64,000 nucleotides of DNA, taken from NCBI GenBank assembly GCA_015178975.1, contig WHVD01000163.1, positions 115,585 through 179,584 of the forward strand, written 5' to 3'. Numbering within the stretch: the stretch's first letter is position 1; the number at the start of each line of letters is the position of its first letter. The notes below the pieces were generated by a model. The model saw only the letters and a program-made list of their open reading frames with translations, was not told where the DNA came from and searched no databases. The translations under genes and the position numbers were made by a program. Below are positions 32,995 through 43,529 of the stretch, piece by piece. This DNA is from Hysterangium stoloniferum (lineage: Eukaryota; Basidiomycota; Agaricomycetes; Hysterangiales; Hysterangiaceae).

Positions 32995-33680
32995 CAGGGC
33001 AGAACCAATGATGGAAGAATTTTACCATATGGTCCACAATAACACATTGTCATCATAATCAGACCATCTGTCAGAGTGGATGCTTTTTGCAGGTATGTTG
33101 GGATTCACTTCTGTTGATTCTGATATCCAATTTGGAAAGACAATGGCCTTGTGGACTACGTGATAATTACAACGGGTAACTAATGAGAGAATATTTAGGC
33201 TACTCCGGAATAGCAATCAATCCTTGCAGTTGTGCGAGATGCTACATTCCAGCACCTGACTAGTCAAAGATGCCAAGATATAAATGAGCAGAGGCAACAA
33301 GAGACAAAGAACATGGAAAAAAGTTGCCGCTGAAACAAAATCATGGACATGGACCAACAGATGGAAGTAAAACATCATATGAGCTTGGAGAGCTGCTGAA
33401 ATTCCAAAACCCGACTGTTAAATACAAAATGTAAAGAAAGCTGAACATAAGGTCACGAAATGACTATTTGAATTACTAAGTGTGTGTAAGCCTGGTGGCT
33501 TACGACATACTGATTACATTATCACAGACACGCATAGTAGTTTTTTCATATATCATTTTACTTACCATCATCATCATGTATCATACTCACCGTTCCCGAG
33601 GAATACAGTTTGGTCCTATCAATGTCTGGACCGATGCCAATGTAAGGCTGCATTAGACAGCAGCCTTTCAGTGTGGCCAA
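32995..33680. other. Unassigned sequence
   Basis: No gene, LTR or recognised repeat seen. The right end presumably holds the 3' UTR of the minus-strand gene that follows. Confidence 0.45.
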
Positions 33681-34457
33681 TTAGTGATTCATATACTGTT
33701 TGAAAGCGGCCAGGCATGCCAGTAATTCCGCCCTGTTTTCGAGAGGACGCATGCCAAGACTGTGGCGTTTAGGCAGTTCAGGAATATATTTGAGAACCTG
33801 CGTCTGAGCAGTGGGATATTGACCTTGTTGAACGGCCCGACTCAATTCCGACGTGACGGTGATCTTGTAGAAATTGGGATTTGTACCCACCATCGTGATA
33901 GCCGGAAAAGTAATAGCTGGAAGCTTTGGAAGATTCAGAGAATCTTTTCTGATTTTGTTGTTGAGTGCGTATGCTGCGATAGCCTCCGCGATTACTTGCG
34001 GCTCTGGGTCCTTCAAACTGAAGAGTCTTTTGTCATCTTGAACCAGGAGGAGGATTTCATCGTCGCTCATAACACAGACGTCGGTCTGGGCGGAACAAGT
34101 TGTCCCGCATATGAGGAATGGCAGAGCACGGCGAATAAAAATGATCCTATCCCCTTCATCATAGCCCAGTTTCTCCAACAATTTTGCTGCAAAGTTGTCA
34201 ACCGCTGTCTCCTGCCCAACCTTTGGATCCAGAGCTAGATCCAAGTAGTGCAGCAATCTCTTCGTGTCGCTATCAGAGGCATGGCGTCGATCTTCGGTCG
34301 TCAAAAAGCCGATAAGGGACGGTTTGTCGGGAATTGGAAGATTTTCGGTCCCAAAGAACTCTGCTTTGGTCTGTCGTACCACGACGATATTGTAGGCCGT
34401 GAGTTCACTGTCAGTCCAATCGCTTCCGGACTTTGCAGATCGAATCAAGTTGGCCAT
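33681..34457 (-). CDS. Single-exon protein, 258 aa, possible PD-(D/E)XK nuclease-like core
   Basis: The frame is open from 34574, but the ATG at 34457 (MANLIRSAKSGSDW) is preferred: the extra N-terminal 39 codons run into the GC-rich end of a mobile element. I do not recognise a named domain. There is an all-in-order pattern like PD-(D/E)XK folds: a helix with a conserved Glu (GQETAVDNFAAKLLEKLGY, E83), a strand with Asp (AQTDVCV, D126), then a hydrophobic strand ending in acid-X-Lys (EILLLVQDDK, D141-x-K143). The second half (EPQVIAEAIAAY ... AITMVGTNPNFYKITVT) looks like a mixed helix/strand continuation. No signal peptide or membrane segment is seen. Recollection that similar proteins form large families in mushroom genomes is from memory, unchecked. 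The nuclease reading is an inference from pattern only. Confidence 0.7.
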   Translation of the reverse strand: MANLIRSAKSGSDWTDSELTAYNIVVVRQTKAEFFGTENLPIPDKPSLIGFLTTEDRRHASDSDTKRLLHYLDLALDPKVGQETAVDNFAAKLLEKLGYDEGDRIIFIRRALPFLICGTTCSAQTDVCVMSDDEILLLVQDDKRLFSLKDPEPQVIAEAIAAYALNNKIRKDSLNLPKLPAITFPAITMVGTNPNFYKITVTSELSRAVQQGQYPTAQTQVLKYIPELPKRHSLGMRPLENRAELLACLAAFKQYMNH

Positions 34458-34533
34458 TGAGGGTGTTGCGTAACGGTATGAAATGGTTGCTAGGATTCGC
34501 TTGTTTTGTACGAAGTTGAAGGGCCATGGGAAA

Positions 34534-34856
34534 GTGCCGCGCAGTGTCGCGTTGCCGCGCAAGTGCCGCGACACCTCAAAATGCCCTCAAATACGCATTT
34601 AACTAGCATAAAATAAATATAGTTTTGTATATATTCTTCATAATCTATCTTATGTCTACTGGGGCTCTGCTAATTTACTTTAAGACTGGGTTTTAATGTA
34701 AAATTGTGAATTAGCCACTTTTTTTAAGAGTATATATCATTTAAAATGGTATTTTGAGTATTAACATTCAAAATATAGCTATGTTTTAGTTTGAAGCCAA
34801 AATGTATATTCGCGGCAATTGTCCACTTTTTGCGGCACCCTCACAGTGCGCGGCAC
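34534..34856. mobile_element. MITE-like element with GTGCCGCG repeats at both ends, 323 bp
   Basis: The left end has three GTGCCGCG-like words (34534, 34552, 34563) and the right end has three in inverted orientation (about 34810, 34831, 34849). Terminal arms GTGCCGCGCAGTGT / GTGCCGCGCACTGT match inverted. The interior is AT-rich and non-coding. It lies 77 bp upstream of the preferred start of the 258-aa gene. No clear target duplication was found. Confidence 0.6.
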
Positions 34857-35787
34857 CTACAGTGAGATTCAATGTCGGAGTTTGAAAAACTTCCGAGCCT
34901 CAACAGTCAATATTTGCAAGTCCTGACCCAAAGCACACTATATCATTTGGTGACACTCTGATCAGCTTTTCTACTATCCACTGTTATTGAGCATTGTTTC
35001 TTTCCAGTTATTCTACACTTCTGTAAGAGTTTGGGAATCTCTTACTTTGGAAAGGTTTACTATCCTTCCTCTTAGATAGTTGTCTCTTTTTCTTATTTTT
35101 TATAGCTTGCTCTTTGATTAGGTTAGGAGTACCTGGCTGATAGATTAAGACAGTGAGAAGTTACCTCTTTCACTTATACAGTGTGAGTGGCTTCCACTCT
35201 AGACTCTGAGGTGTAGGTTTAGTGTTTATCTGTTTTGGTCACTCTCACAGCAACAGATTATATTATACCAGTCAGGGAAATATATATACAATACACTGCT
35301 TACTGGACTTTCTGAAATTTACAGTATTCAGTTATTCCTCTTACATATTTCTCTAATGGTATATCATCATAACATTTTTTTGAACTGATTCTCATGTATT
35401 ATTTATATAGTTTCTGTTCCATCATTTTCACAAACTATTTGGATTTCATTCTAGGCCTGATATTGTCAATACCAAAGACAATAAACCAAAAATATTTATT
35501 CCTGGAAAAGGTATGCCAAGTTTCCTTTAGTGATGTCTTTATTTTACAAATTATATACATACTGTATGTAGTTGTTGGACTGTACCATCATGGACCTTAT
35601 CCACCTAGGATGTTACCTGGTTACAACCTGGACGGTATGTACAAGCTATACTTAATTATTTAATACAGAATAATGAATTCATTATTGACAGGAAATCCTT
35701 TTGGTTATTTTTTAAATCCAAATTATATCAACCGATCTATATTCAATTCCCAAGCCCAATCTCACACTCTTCCTGATGATATTGCTT
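34857..35787. other. Unassigned AT-rich sequence
   Basis: No supported gene. The 89-codon frame at 35394 is AT-driven and shows no domain. Confidence 0.4.
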
Positions 35788-35792
35788 CCAAG

Positions 35793-36401
35793 TGTGAAGA
35801 GTGGTGGAAGTTTTAACCATTCTATATATGAAGAATATCGACCGTTTAGGTATGACACGTAGTTGTATTGACTGTCTAGGTCTAATACATGCTGAATGAG
35901 TATTGACTACTTAGTTCAATACATCTGAATAAAGTAGTTATCTAAGATAGAGTAGATAGCTAAGATGAATAAAGGGAATCGACCATTAGGTGCAATTCCG
36001 AATGACTGCTCGAGTGTAGAAAGAATAACGAGAGTTGAATAGTAGAGTAGTGTGGATATGGTTCGCGTGGATTGAGATATAGGTTGAGTTTCAACTGGTA
36101 CAGTTCGAAACTCAGGTTGTGTAAATAGTTAAAGCCCATCTGTGACAGTCGAGACGATATCTCAATCACAACTTACAGGACACTAATTGGGTGTCTGGGT
36201 AAGTCGTGGTTGCGGGGTAAAAAGTGTCTGAGTTTCATTTGGTGCCGAGTGCACCCACAAGTATACACAAAGCTTCGAACTAATGAAATGGTGCAATATT
36301 CGAAGAATATAAAGAATAGAAAAATATGAATAAAATGTGTAAAATATAAATAAAATAAAAGGAGTATTTTACCATAATGAAGTAAAAGCATACTCCTCAC
36401 A
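35793..36401 (-). mobile_element. Solo LTR, minus orientation, C-type U3 joined to A-type 3' part, TSD CCAAG
   Basis: Read on the plus strand it runs TGTGAAGAGTGGTGG to ATACTCCTCACA, 609 bp. Flanking CCAAG occurs at 35788-35792 and 36402-36406. The end-of-element half matches type A. The U3 half, from about 36225, matches the C-type fragments at 8570-8734 and 59924-60073. Confidence 0.95.
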
Positions 36402-36406
36402 CCAAG

Positions 36407-36701
36407 CCACCAATGCCCAACATTACCATTACTACTCCCTCAATTCCTTTATCAAAATTACCACCAAAGCCCAATATTACCATTACTGCTCCCTCAGCTC
36501 CTTTCCCAAAATTAGAGAAATTATCACCATCTCCTAACTTCATATCTGGGAACCATCTCAAGGATCTACAATCATCTATTGGACCAATGGAAAATAGAAA
36601 AGTTAAAGACTGGGATGGATGGCCCAATGGTGAATGGTCATACATGTATCAGTTTACACATTCTGAATATGAAGCCCTCAACAAATTATCTGTTCACTGG
36701 G
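36407..36701 (+). pseudogene. Coding-like fragment with a short peptide repeat
   Basis: An open frame (36413 to the LTR edge) encodes two repeats of the type PNITIT(T/A)PS(I/A)P followed by MENRKVKDWDGWPNGEWSYM. Third-position changes between the two repeats keep the peptide. It is cut off by the LTR at 36702. I do not recognise the protein; it may be the end of an older transposon or host gene. Confidence 0.35.
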
Positions 36702-37301
36702 TGTGAGAGATATGGCGAAATATACTCAGGAAATATAGTCTGGATGAGCTCATACTATATTTCCATTATTATTTCTACTTTCTCTCTATTTTATTATACA
36801 CTTATAATTAGTTTGACAACCTATGTATGCGGTACATTGACTCTTGTGGGTGCATACACGTCAGACTTATGTATTCTAGCACCCGTAGTTAGAACTCAGA
36901 CACTTTTTACCCCACAACCACAACTTACCCAGACACCAGTTAGTGTCCTGTAAGTTGTGATTGGGGTATCGTCTCAACTGTCACAGACAGGCTTTAACTA
37001 CCTATGCAATCAGAGTTTCGAACTGTACCAGTCGAAACTCCACCTTTATCTCAATCCATGTGGACTACATCTGCACTGCTCTGTTATTTGACTCTCTTGT
37101 TACTCTCTTCTACACTCGAGCGGTCATTCAGAATCGTACTTAACAGTCAATTCTCCTTATTCATTTTAGCTCTCTACTCTACTTTAGATAGCTATTTTAC
37201 TCAACCGTATTGAACTAAATAGTCAATACATCTTCGTGTCGTACCTAAACGGTCAATATTCTTCGTATATAGAACAGTTAGAACTTCCACCACTCTTCAC
37301 A
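36702..37301 (+). mobile_element. LTR, type A
   Basis: Begins TGTGAGAGATATGGC, ends CCACTCTTCACA, 600 bp, followed by the same TGGTGATCCG primer-site sequence and gag start as other elements. This is the 5' LTR of a badly deleted copy. Confidence 0.93.
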
Positions 37302-37506
37302 GTGGTGATCCGGGCTGGACCGCTCTTTTCCTACAAAGAAAACATTACTCTACGACTATTAATTTCTAAGCATGTAAATGACCACTGGCAAGAACCAAAC
37401 ACATTGAGAGTGTTATCAGTTTCAGAAGCCCAGAGTCATGATCACTGAACAGGAAGAGTCAGATCCCTGGCATGAGGAAGAACACTCTAGAGGAATCGAC
37501 CCCACT
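37302..37506 (+). pseudogene. Gag remnant with a large internal deletion
   Basis: The leader and gag start (ATGACCACTGGCAAGAACC, about 37378) are joined to a downstream gag segment that ends in ATCGACCCCACT. Compared with 28012-30190, about 2 kb is missing. It is cut at 37506 by an LTR in the opposite orientation. Confidence 0.85.
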
Positions 37507-38137
37507 TGTGAAGAGTGGTAGAAGTTCTAACCGTTCTATATACGAAGAATATCGGCCGTTGAAGTACGATACCACAATGTATTGACTGTCTAAGTCTAAT
37601 ATGGACTGAACGCGTATTGACCACTTAGTTCAATACGGTAGAGAGAAGTAGCTATCTAAAGTAAGGTAGATAGCTAGAACGAATAAGCAGAATCGACTGG
37701 TTAAGTGCGATTCTGGACAACTGCTCGAGTGCAAGTAGAGTAGTTAGAGAGTCGAATAATAGAGTAGCGTGGATGTAGTCCACACGAGTTGAGATAGGGA
37801 TTGAGTTTCGACTGATACAGTTTGAAACTCAGTTTGAATGAGTAGCTAAAGCCTGTCTGTGATGGTCGAGATGATACACCAATCACAACTTACAGGACAC
37901 TAACGGGTGTCTGGGTAAGTCGTGGTTGCGGTGTAAAAAGTGTCTGAGTTCTAAACTACGGGCGCTAGAATACATAAGTCTGGCATGTGTGTGCCCACAA
38001 GAGTCGATGTACCGCATACATAGGTCGTCGAACTAATTATAGGTATAATGAAAGAGAGAAAATAGAAATAATAAAGGAAATATAGTAAGAGCACATCCGA
38101 CTATATTTCCTGAGTGTATTTCGCCATACCTCTCACA
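37507..38137 (-). mobile_element. 3' LTR, type A, minus-strand element
   Basis: Plus-strand reading runs TGTGAAGAGTGG to CATACCTCTCACA, 631 bp, followed by GTGCCCCCCAG, the reverse complement of the polypurine tract. It is therefore the 3' LTR of the minus-strand element whose coding parts lie at 38370-42825. The left flank is CCACT. Confidence 0.95.
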
Positions 38138-38369
38138 GTGCCCCCCAGATCAAAGAGCTATGTCAAAGAAGATGTTGAAGGACGCTTGGAACTCCTCCCC
38201 ATGTGTCCTGCGATGAACCCCCAAGGTGTAGGATAGCGTTGCCCCAGGCGAGATGCTTGGCACGAAAGGAAAGAGCGATGTCCTCCCGCCTCGAAGCGTC
38301 ATTGGTGGATGTCAACCCATCCAGTTTTTGGATCGACGAGACCCAACAACCGTAGGCCTTCTGGCATGT

Positions 38370-40636
38370 TCAAATTATGGCGTGAACGTGATCAGCGGAA
38401 GCGTCAGTTATACAGGCAAGGAGAGGGGGTTGAGGGTGTAGTGATGGCAGGGTAGGAGTGATGAGCGGTGTGGAGCTCATGTCTCCCCCAGAGGGGATTC
38501 CTCTCGAAGTGTCCGAATCCGGCAACAGTTGCTCCAACAAGTCAACGAGGTCCACTGTAGAGTGGGTTGGTGTGTGGTCAGGAAGAACACAAGAGGAGTT
38601 GACAAGTAAAGACCAAAACATGGAAAGTTCCACCCGTTCTATATCCTCCACTAAACGCAGCTGTTCCTTAGGGTCGTTGACGCATAAATAAAATGTGCTC
38701 ATGTGGTCCGACAAAGTGAGAGACCCACTATACCCCTGGATATGCCCTTTAAGAAGGGGGTGCCGCAGAGTTGGTCCCAGTCGCATTAATGTGTGTCCCA
38801 CAGTGAAGATGTCAGAGGGGGAATTAATAGACACACGCATCCAACTTGACTGGAAGGGACGGGAGGGGCCAGCCGTATCCTCAGAGTGGAGGGGAGAGGA
38901 CGGCTGCGGCGGGGGGCTGCGAATGGGGTGGGTTGAGGGGGGGTCCATGACAAGGGGCTCGTCGGCCTGAGTTCTTCATTTCCCTGTTGCTTTTTCGCTT
39001 AAGGGGGGAGGCTCCTCGAAGGCTTCCATTGCCGGGGGGGGTTCCTTGGAGACGTCTATGGCTGAGAGAGGCGCTTCGAGGACTTCCTCCATAGGGGTTG
39101 CGAGAACTTCCGGGATAGGGTGATCAACATCCATTAATGTATTGTTAGGATGCTGAATGGGACTTCCCAGAGAAATGCAAGGGGAGTAGGGAGAGGCGGG
39201 CGGTGGACTCCACGGTGTCAAGGAAGTGAGGGGAATGTTAGACACCGCAGGGACCAAAGGCGTCGAAGTAGAGTGGGAGGCGACGAGAGGGTCAGGTGAC
39301 GTGTGGAGGGGTGAGATTGGCTGCGGTGCTGGAGGAGGCTTGGGTATGGATGAGGACGGTGATATAAGACAATGTCCTGTGAAGGGGAGGGGTAGTGGTA
39401 TAGGGGGAAGAGAAGGCAGCTCGGAGGATGGTACAAGACTTCCCGGTAGCTCCAAAAAGGGTGTAAAGCGCTGTAATGTGGGTACGGAAGAGACCGGTGG
39501 AGGTGGAGGGAGATGAGAGGAAGTGGATGGGATTGCAGAGTCTGCTGGATGATACCCTCTCCAAACTCTGACAGAAGTTGGTAGCTTTCGTCATTGGTTA
39601 GGATCACTCGTGAAGAAGTGAATGTTGTCAGGGAGTAGGAAACCTTCATGGCAGTCAGCACCAAGGTACTTGCTGTCATAGGCAGGGTAGCGAGATTGGT
39701 CGTCCTCTGAGTCAGATGAAAGATCACCAGGCCCCATCCGGTAGGTCTGTTCCTGAGGTCCACGGTGTGAAGGGGGTCTGGGAGGTAATGCAACTCCATC
39801 TCCATGTCGCAATGCAATGCTTTGTAATTTGATCCTTCGTACTTTGTCCCAATGGTAGAAGGTGACCCCATCTTTTCCTTTCCTACTTTTCTGGCCTACA
39901 CTCTGAACACATGGCGTGCCCCCGTCGCTGCAATCTGTTTCAGCGAAATCTGTCCATTTACGACCCGAAGGGGGAGCGATGATTGAAGGATTATCATGCC
40001 CTTCCATTTTCCTCCATTCCTGCCGTGTCTGCCTTGAAGGGACATTATCCCTAGCCCCATCCTCCGCTGTCCTTCCAAGTACTCCTCTCTCCTCTTCCAT
40101 TTAAGCGTTTTCAATTCCTCCTGAACCTGTGTGGAGAAGGCCTCAGACTGCTGTTTCTTTCTGATCTCCTCTTCGGTAGAAGGGAAAATACTACGAGAAG
40201 GTGGTGGGGTTTCACTCCATGTTCCTGAGGGAGCCCCCCAAGTATTAGAGGACCATGGTGCAGCTTTTGAAACGGAGTCCGTCTGCGTAGGATTCGTGGA
40301 TGATGAGGTCTCCTCCACGTGCTCGACAGTTTCTGTTCGAGGTGATGGGGCAGAAGGAACTGTAGTTTGAGGTCGAGGTATTCTTTTAAAATTGGGAAAT
40401 CGGGGTCTGGGAAGAGGAGCGTATGGAGTAAAGGCAGTTCCGTTCCCTGAGTTGGTGGACGTTCCCGTGATGTCGCCCTGCGCAGTGGAGAGTATTGGCA
40501 AAGGCGTTCCAGAATTACTCGTGGAGTGCTCGACTTGTTCAGTGCGAGACGGCGTGGTAGAGGTATTAATAGGTTGAGGTCGCGGTATTCTTTTGAAGTT
40601 GGTGAACTTGGGTTTGGGTTGTTGCTCCTGCGACAT
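38370..40636 (-). pseudogene. Accessory ORF of type A element, about 750 codons, unknown function
   Basis: It lies between integrase and the 3' LTR, same strand. It starts MSQEQQPKPKFTNFKRIPRP at 40636. The first frame runs to 39896; the second, in -1 register, opens by 40100 and carries the conserved KWTDFAET and DCHEGFLLP blocks. That frame continues to 38370 with stops at 39591-39593 and 38976-38978. The N-terminal part is basic and Arg/Lys-rich, the middle is very Pro-rich, and the C-terminal part has LSMF...LVDLLEQLLPD. It aligns in order with the ORF at 53733-55777. No envelope-like signal peptide or membrane span is seen and no domain is recognised. Confidence 0.8.
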
Positions 40637-40745
40637 AGTGTACTGATTAGAGAGGTTGACGTGGAGGGAAGAGATAGGGGGAATAAAATTTTCTTTAGCA
40701 AATTTACGTATTTTATATTAATTTCAAGCTCCGCTCGGTTATTGA
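40637..40745 (-). promoter_or_regulatory. Putative internal promoter of the accessory ORF (type A)
   Basis: On the minus strand, GAGCGGAG (40736-40729) is followed by a TATA-like TAATATAAAATACGT (40720-40706) and ACGTAAATT (40709-40701). A pyrimidine-rich leader then reaches the ATG at 40636. The same blocks in the same order occur at 53610-53732 in the diverged type B element. Confidence 0.55.
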
Positions 40746-40833
40746 AGTGAAAGGCCAAGGGGGAAGAAAGTAGGGGGGGGTAGAGCTAGAAGTAGATAAA
40801 CAGTGTTGTCGTCGTAAGGATGTGAAATGATCA

Positions 40834-41919
40834 TTAAATTCGATAAATAGTCTTGTAAGCCCTAAGAAGAGCGGGAGCGTTACGAAGGTCATTGCCATTT
40901 AACCAAGTGTCCTCCTCCAGTCCATATCCTTTCCATCGAACCTGGAAAAGGAGTCGATTACGATGCTTTTTGTGTCCTACTATAGCTTCTACTTTGTACT
41001 CCTCGTCGTTACAATTGAGTTCTCGAGGGTTCTCGAGTAGCTCCCTGGATCCAAATTCCTTAGGGGAGAGGTGGTACTTTTTAAGATGGTCTCGATTAAT
41101 CACTGGATGTAATTGATATTCCGAGGGGATGCGGAGTCGGAAGACTTGAGGATTGATCTTTTCCAAGACCTCAAACGGCCCTATCCATCTTTGTATAAGT
41201 TTTCTTCCGGGTCCCTTGGCCTCGACGAGCTCGAGAGAATGGGGATTAATCAGAACATAATCTCCCTCTGAGATATCTTCCACTAATCTCCGTCTCTTGT
41301 TGTAACTGCGAGCTTGGGTCTCTTGTGCTCGCGCAATTGAATCCCGCGCCGCTTGTTGGTGATTTTCCAATTCTAAGATCCATTGGTCGGCTACAGGGCT
41401 ATCTGATAATTCTCTGGTCACCACAGGGTCATCCCCTCCTAGACAGCTAGACATTCCTCTTGGTAAGTAGCCCATCAGCAAAAAGGCTGGCGCATAGCTT
41501 GTTGAACTTTGAACCGTCGAATTGTAGGTATGAGCCACTACTTGAGTCCATTTAGACCATTCCTCCTTCGAAGAGGCGCAGTACGCTCTGAGCATTTGCT
41601 CCACAATAGCATTAGTGTTCTCCGTTTGACCGTCGGTCTGAGGATGGTGGGACAAGGATACTGCAAGGGCACTTCTGTATACTTTGCAGACTTCTCTCCA
41701 AAACCTACAGGTCCACCTCTTGTCTTGATCACAGATTATCCTTGAAGGCAGGCCGAAAGGAGTGGCTACTTTATTCACGAAGATTCGCGCGAATCCTTCT
41801 GCGGATAGATCTGAAGTGGTGGGTTCACAGATCAAGAAACGCGCGAGTTTATTCACGGTGACGAAGATGGCGGAATAACCGCCCTCTGTAGAAGGAGGCA
41901 ATCTGGTAATCAGGTCCAT
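40834..41919 (-). pseudogene. Integrase core and chromodomain (type A)
   Basis: 361 open codons. DDE core: MDLITRLPPS, CDQDKRW and QTENTNAIVEQ. The integrase C-terminal beta domain follows (GDYVLINPHSLELV). The chromodomain comes last (YKVEAIVGHKKH ... LFQVRWKGYGLEEDTW ... NAPALLRAYK), which targets integration to heterochromatin marks in chromoviruses. The single 26-bp unit that is amplified at 5197-5586 lies at about 41300-41330. The frame upstream of 41919 is closed by a TGA at 41974-41976, where the homologous codon is CGA. Confidence 0.9.
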
Positions 41920-41973
41920 TGAGACAACCTCAAACAGCCTTAGGGGTACATCCGCAGGTCGAAGGGCTCCTTG

Positions 41974-42825
41974 TCAAGCAGAATGATCAATTTTAGTTTT
42001 CTGGCATATGTCGCAGCTGCGAGTGTACGCCACGCAGTCCTGCAACATCCTCGGCCAGAAGAAACGGTCTTTCATCAGATTAAAAAGCCTGTGGCCGCCT
42101 GCATGAGCTCCTTCGAAAGGATTATCATGTATCAGCTTGAGTATGGTTGTCGTCATGCTGCTAGGAACACAGATTCGACTTTTCCAGTCCGAATCTCGAA
42201 AGAACAATAGCTTATTCTTGCCGATAAAATAATGTGAAGGAGTGGCTACCATGTTTGGAGAAATGGGATCGGCGGTGTAATAATTCCTGAAGGCGGGATC
42301 TTTCTGGTATCCGTTGCGAAGTTCCTTAGCATAATTCTCATCAATCTCTATAAGTAATTGTGGATTCGAGAGAGTAAAATCTGCCTCATCAGTCTCATCG
42401 TTTCTGGGAAGGTTGTGCAAGTCCCATTTCGTTTGGGGGACCTCTTCGATGGTTCTGACAGGTTCAACTAACTCGTGATGAGTGAGAAAGACGGCCTTTT
42501 CTGCTGGTTTGTTCTCCCATAACGTCTCTTTGTCGTTCCGGTTATAAGAATCCGCTACGAGTGGTAAGAGATCGTCTCTCGTGGGGCTAGCACAGTCAGG
42601 TACTCGAGGAAGTCTAGATAATGGGTCAACATTGCTGTGTATCCGTCCTGCTCTATGTAGGATTTCCAGACCGGGGTATGCAGCGTATACCGCCCCCCAT
42701 GTGGCCAGTCGATGATTAGTGTTCTCGTAAGATCTGGCCCATTGTAACACCGCATGATCAGTGATCAAAAGGATATGTTCTCCCTCGATAAAGGGCTGGA
42801 AATGGACCAATCCTTCTTTAGCAGT
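41974..42825 (-). pseudogene. RNase H end and integrase zinc domain (type A), cut by an LTR
   Basis: Encodes the RNase H tail (KEGLVHFQPFIEG ... TDHAVLQWARSYE), the linker, and the HHCC zinc region (HDNPFEGAHAGG ... CDICQKTK). It is truncated at 42825 by a type B LTR, so RT, protease and gag are missing from this piece. The left flank of the LTR here is AGCAG. Confidence 0.9.
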
Positions 42826-43463
42826 GTGAAGAGTCGATAGATTCGGACCGTTCAATATACAAAGTATAGCGTTTATTCAACTACTACTAGCAGGTATTGA
42901 CCGTTCAGTACAATACCGTAGATTACTAGACTGGCCATACTAGTAAGGAGACACGCAATGCATCACAAGAGCAACTGTACAGTTGCTCTTGACGGCTAGA
43001 ATGAAGAATGAAAGAGTTGACCTTCACGGTACAACTCGTAGCTAGACGTAAAATAGATAATCAATGAGAGGCCGAATATCTAAAGTAAAGGGATAATAGC
43101 GCGAGTTGACTATAATGTCGACGAGCGCAAAGACCTTAGAGTGGAACTCGACCTTCACGGTTCGAGTTCAAAGTCTGTGAGTATGCGAGAGAACACTACC
43201 TTTATAGGTAGTTGAGACGTTACCCTTGACACCTCTCGCTATTCGACGTCTGGGTCGTTTACGAGGTGGTGTCTGTTGGGTAAAAAGTGTCTATCGTTTG
43301 GCACTGAGAGCGCCCATATGTATACACAAAGCTTCGAACTACAAAATAAGGGTATGCTCGAAATATAGAAAGGATGTAAATGAAGAAAATAAAAAGTAAA
43401 TAAAATACTATAATCCAACTATTATTCCTTAGTCCAATTATGCATATATGCATACCCTTCACA
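42826..43463 (-). mobile_element. 3' LTR, type B, minus-strand element E
   Basis: Plus-strand reading runs TGTGAAGAGTCG to GCATACCCTTCACA, 638 bp, followed by GTGCCCCCCAG (reverse of the purine tract). It is inserted into RNase H of the type A element. The tip holds the palindrome made from GGTATGCATA and its complement. Confidence 0.95.
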
Positions 43464-43529
43464 GTGCCCCCCAGTTCGAAGGGATGTGCTATACAAGGTG
43501 TCGAAGAGCATCTGGGACGTTGCCCCAAG
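43464..43529 (-). pseudogene. Last codons of the element E accessory ORF
   Basis: Reads on the minus strand as the tail ending DALRHLV-like plus the purine tract, as at 55740-55801 and 62180-62245. It is interrupted at CCCCAAG by the protease-region fragment. Confidence 0.75.
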
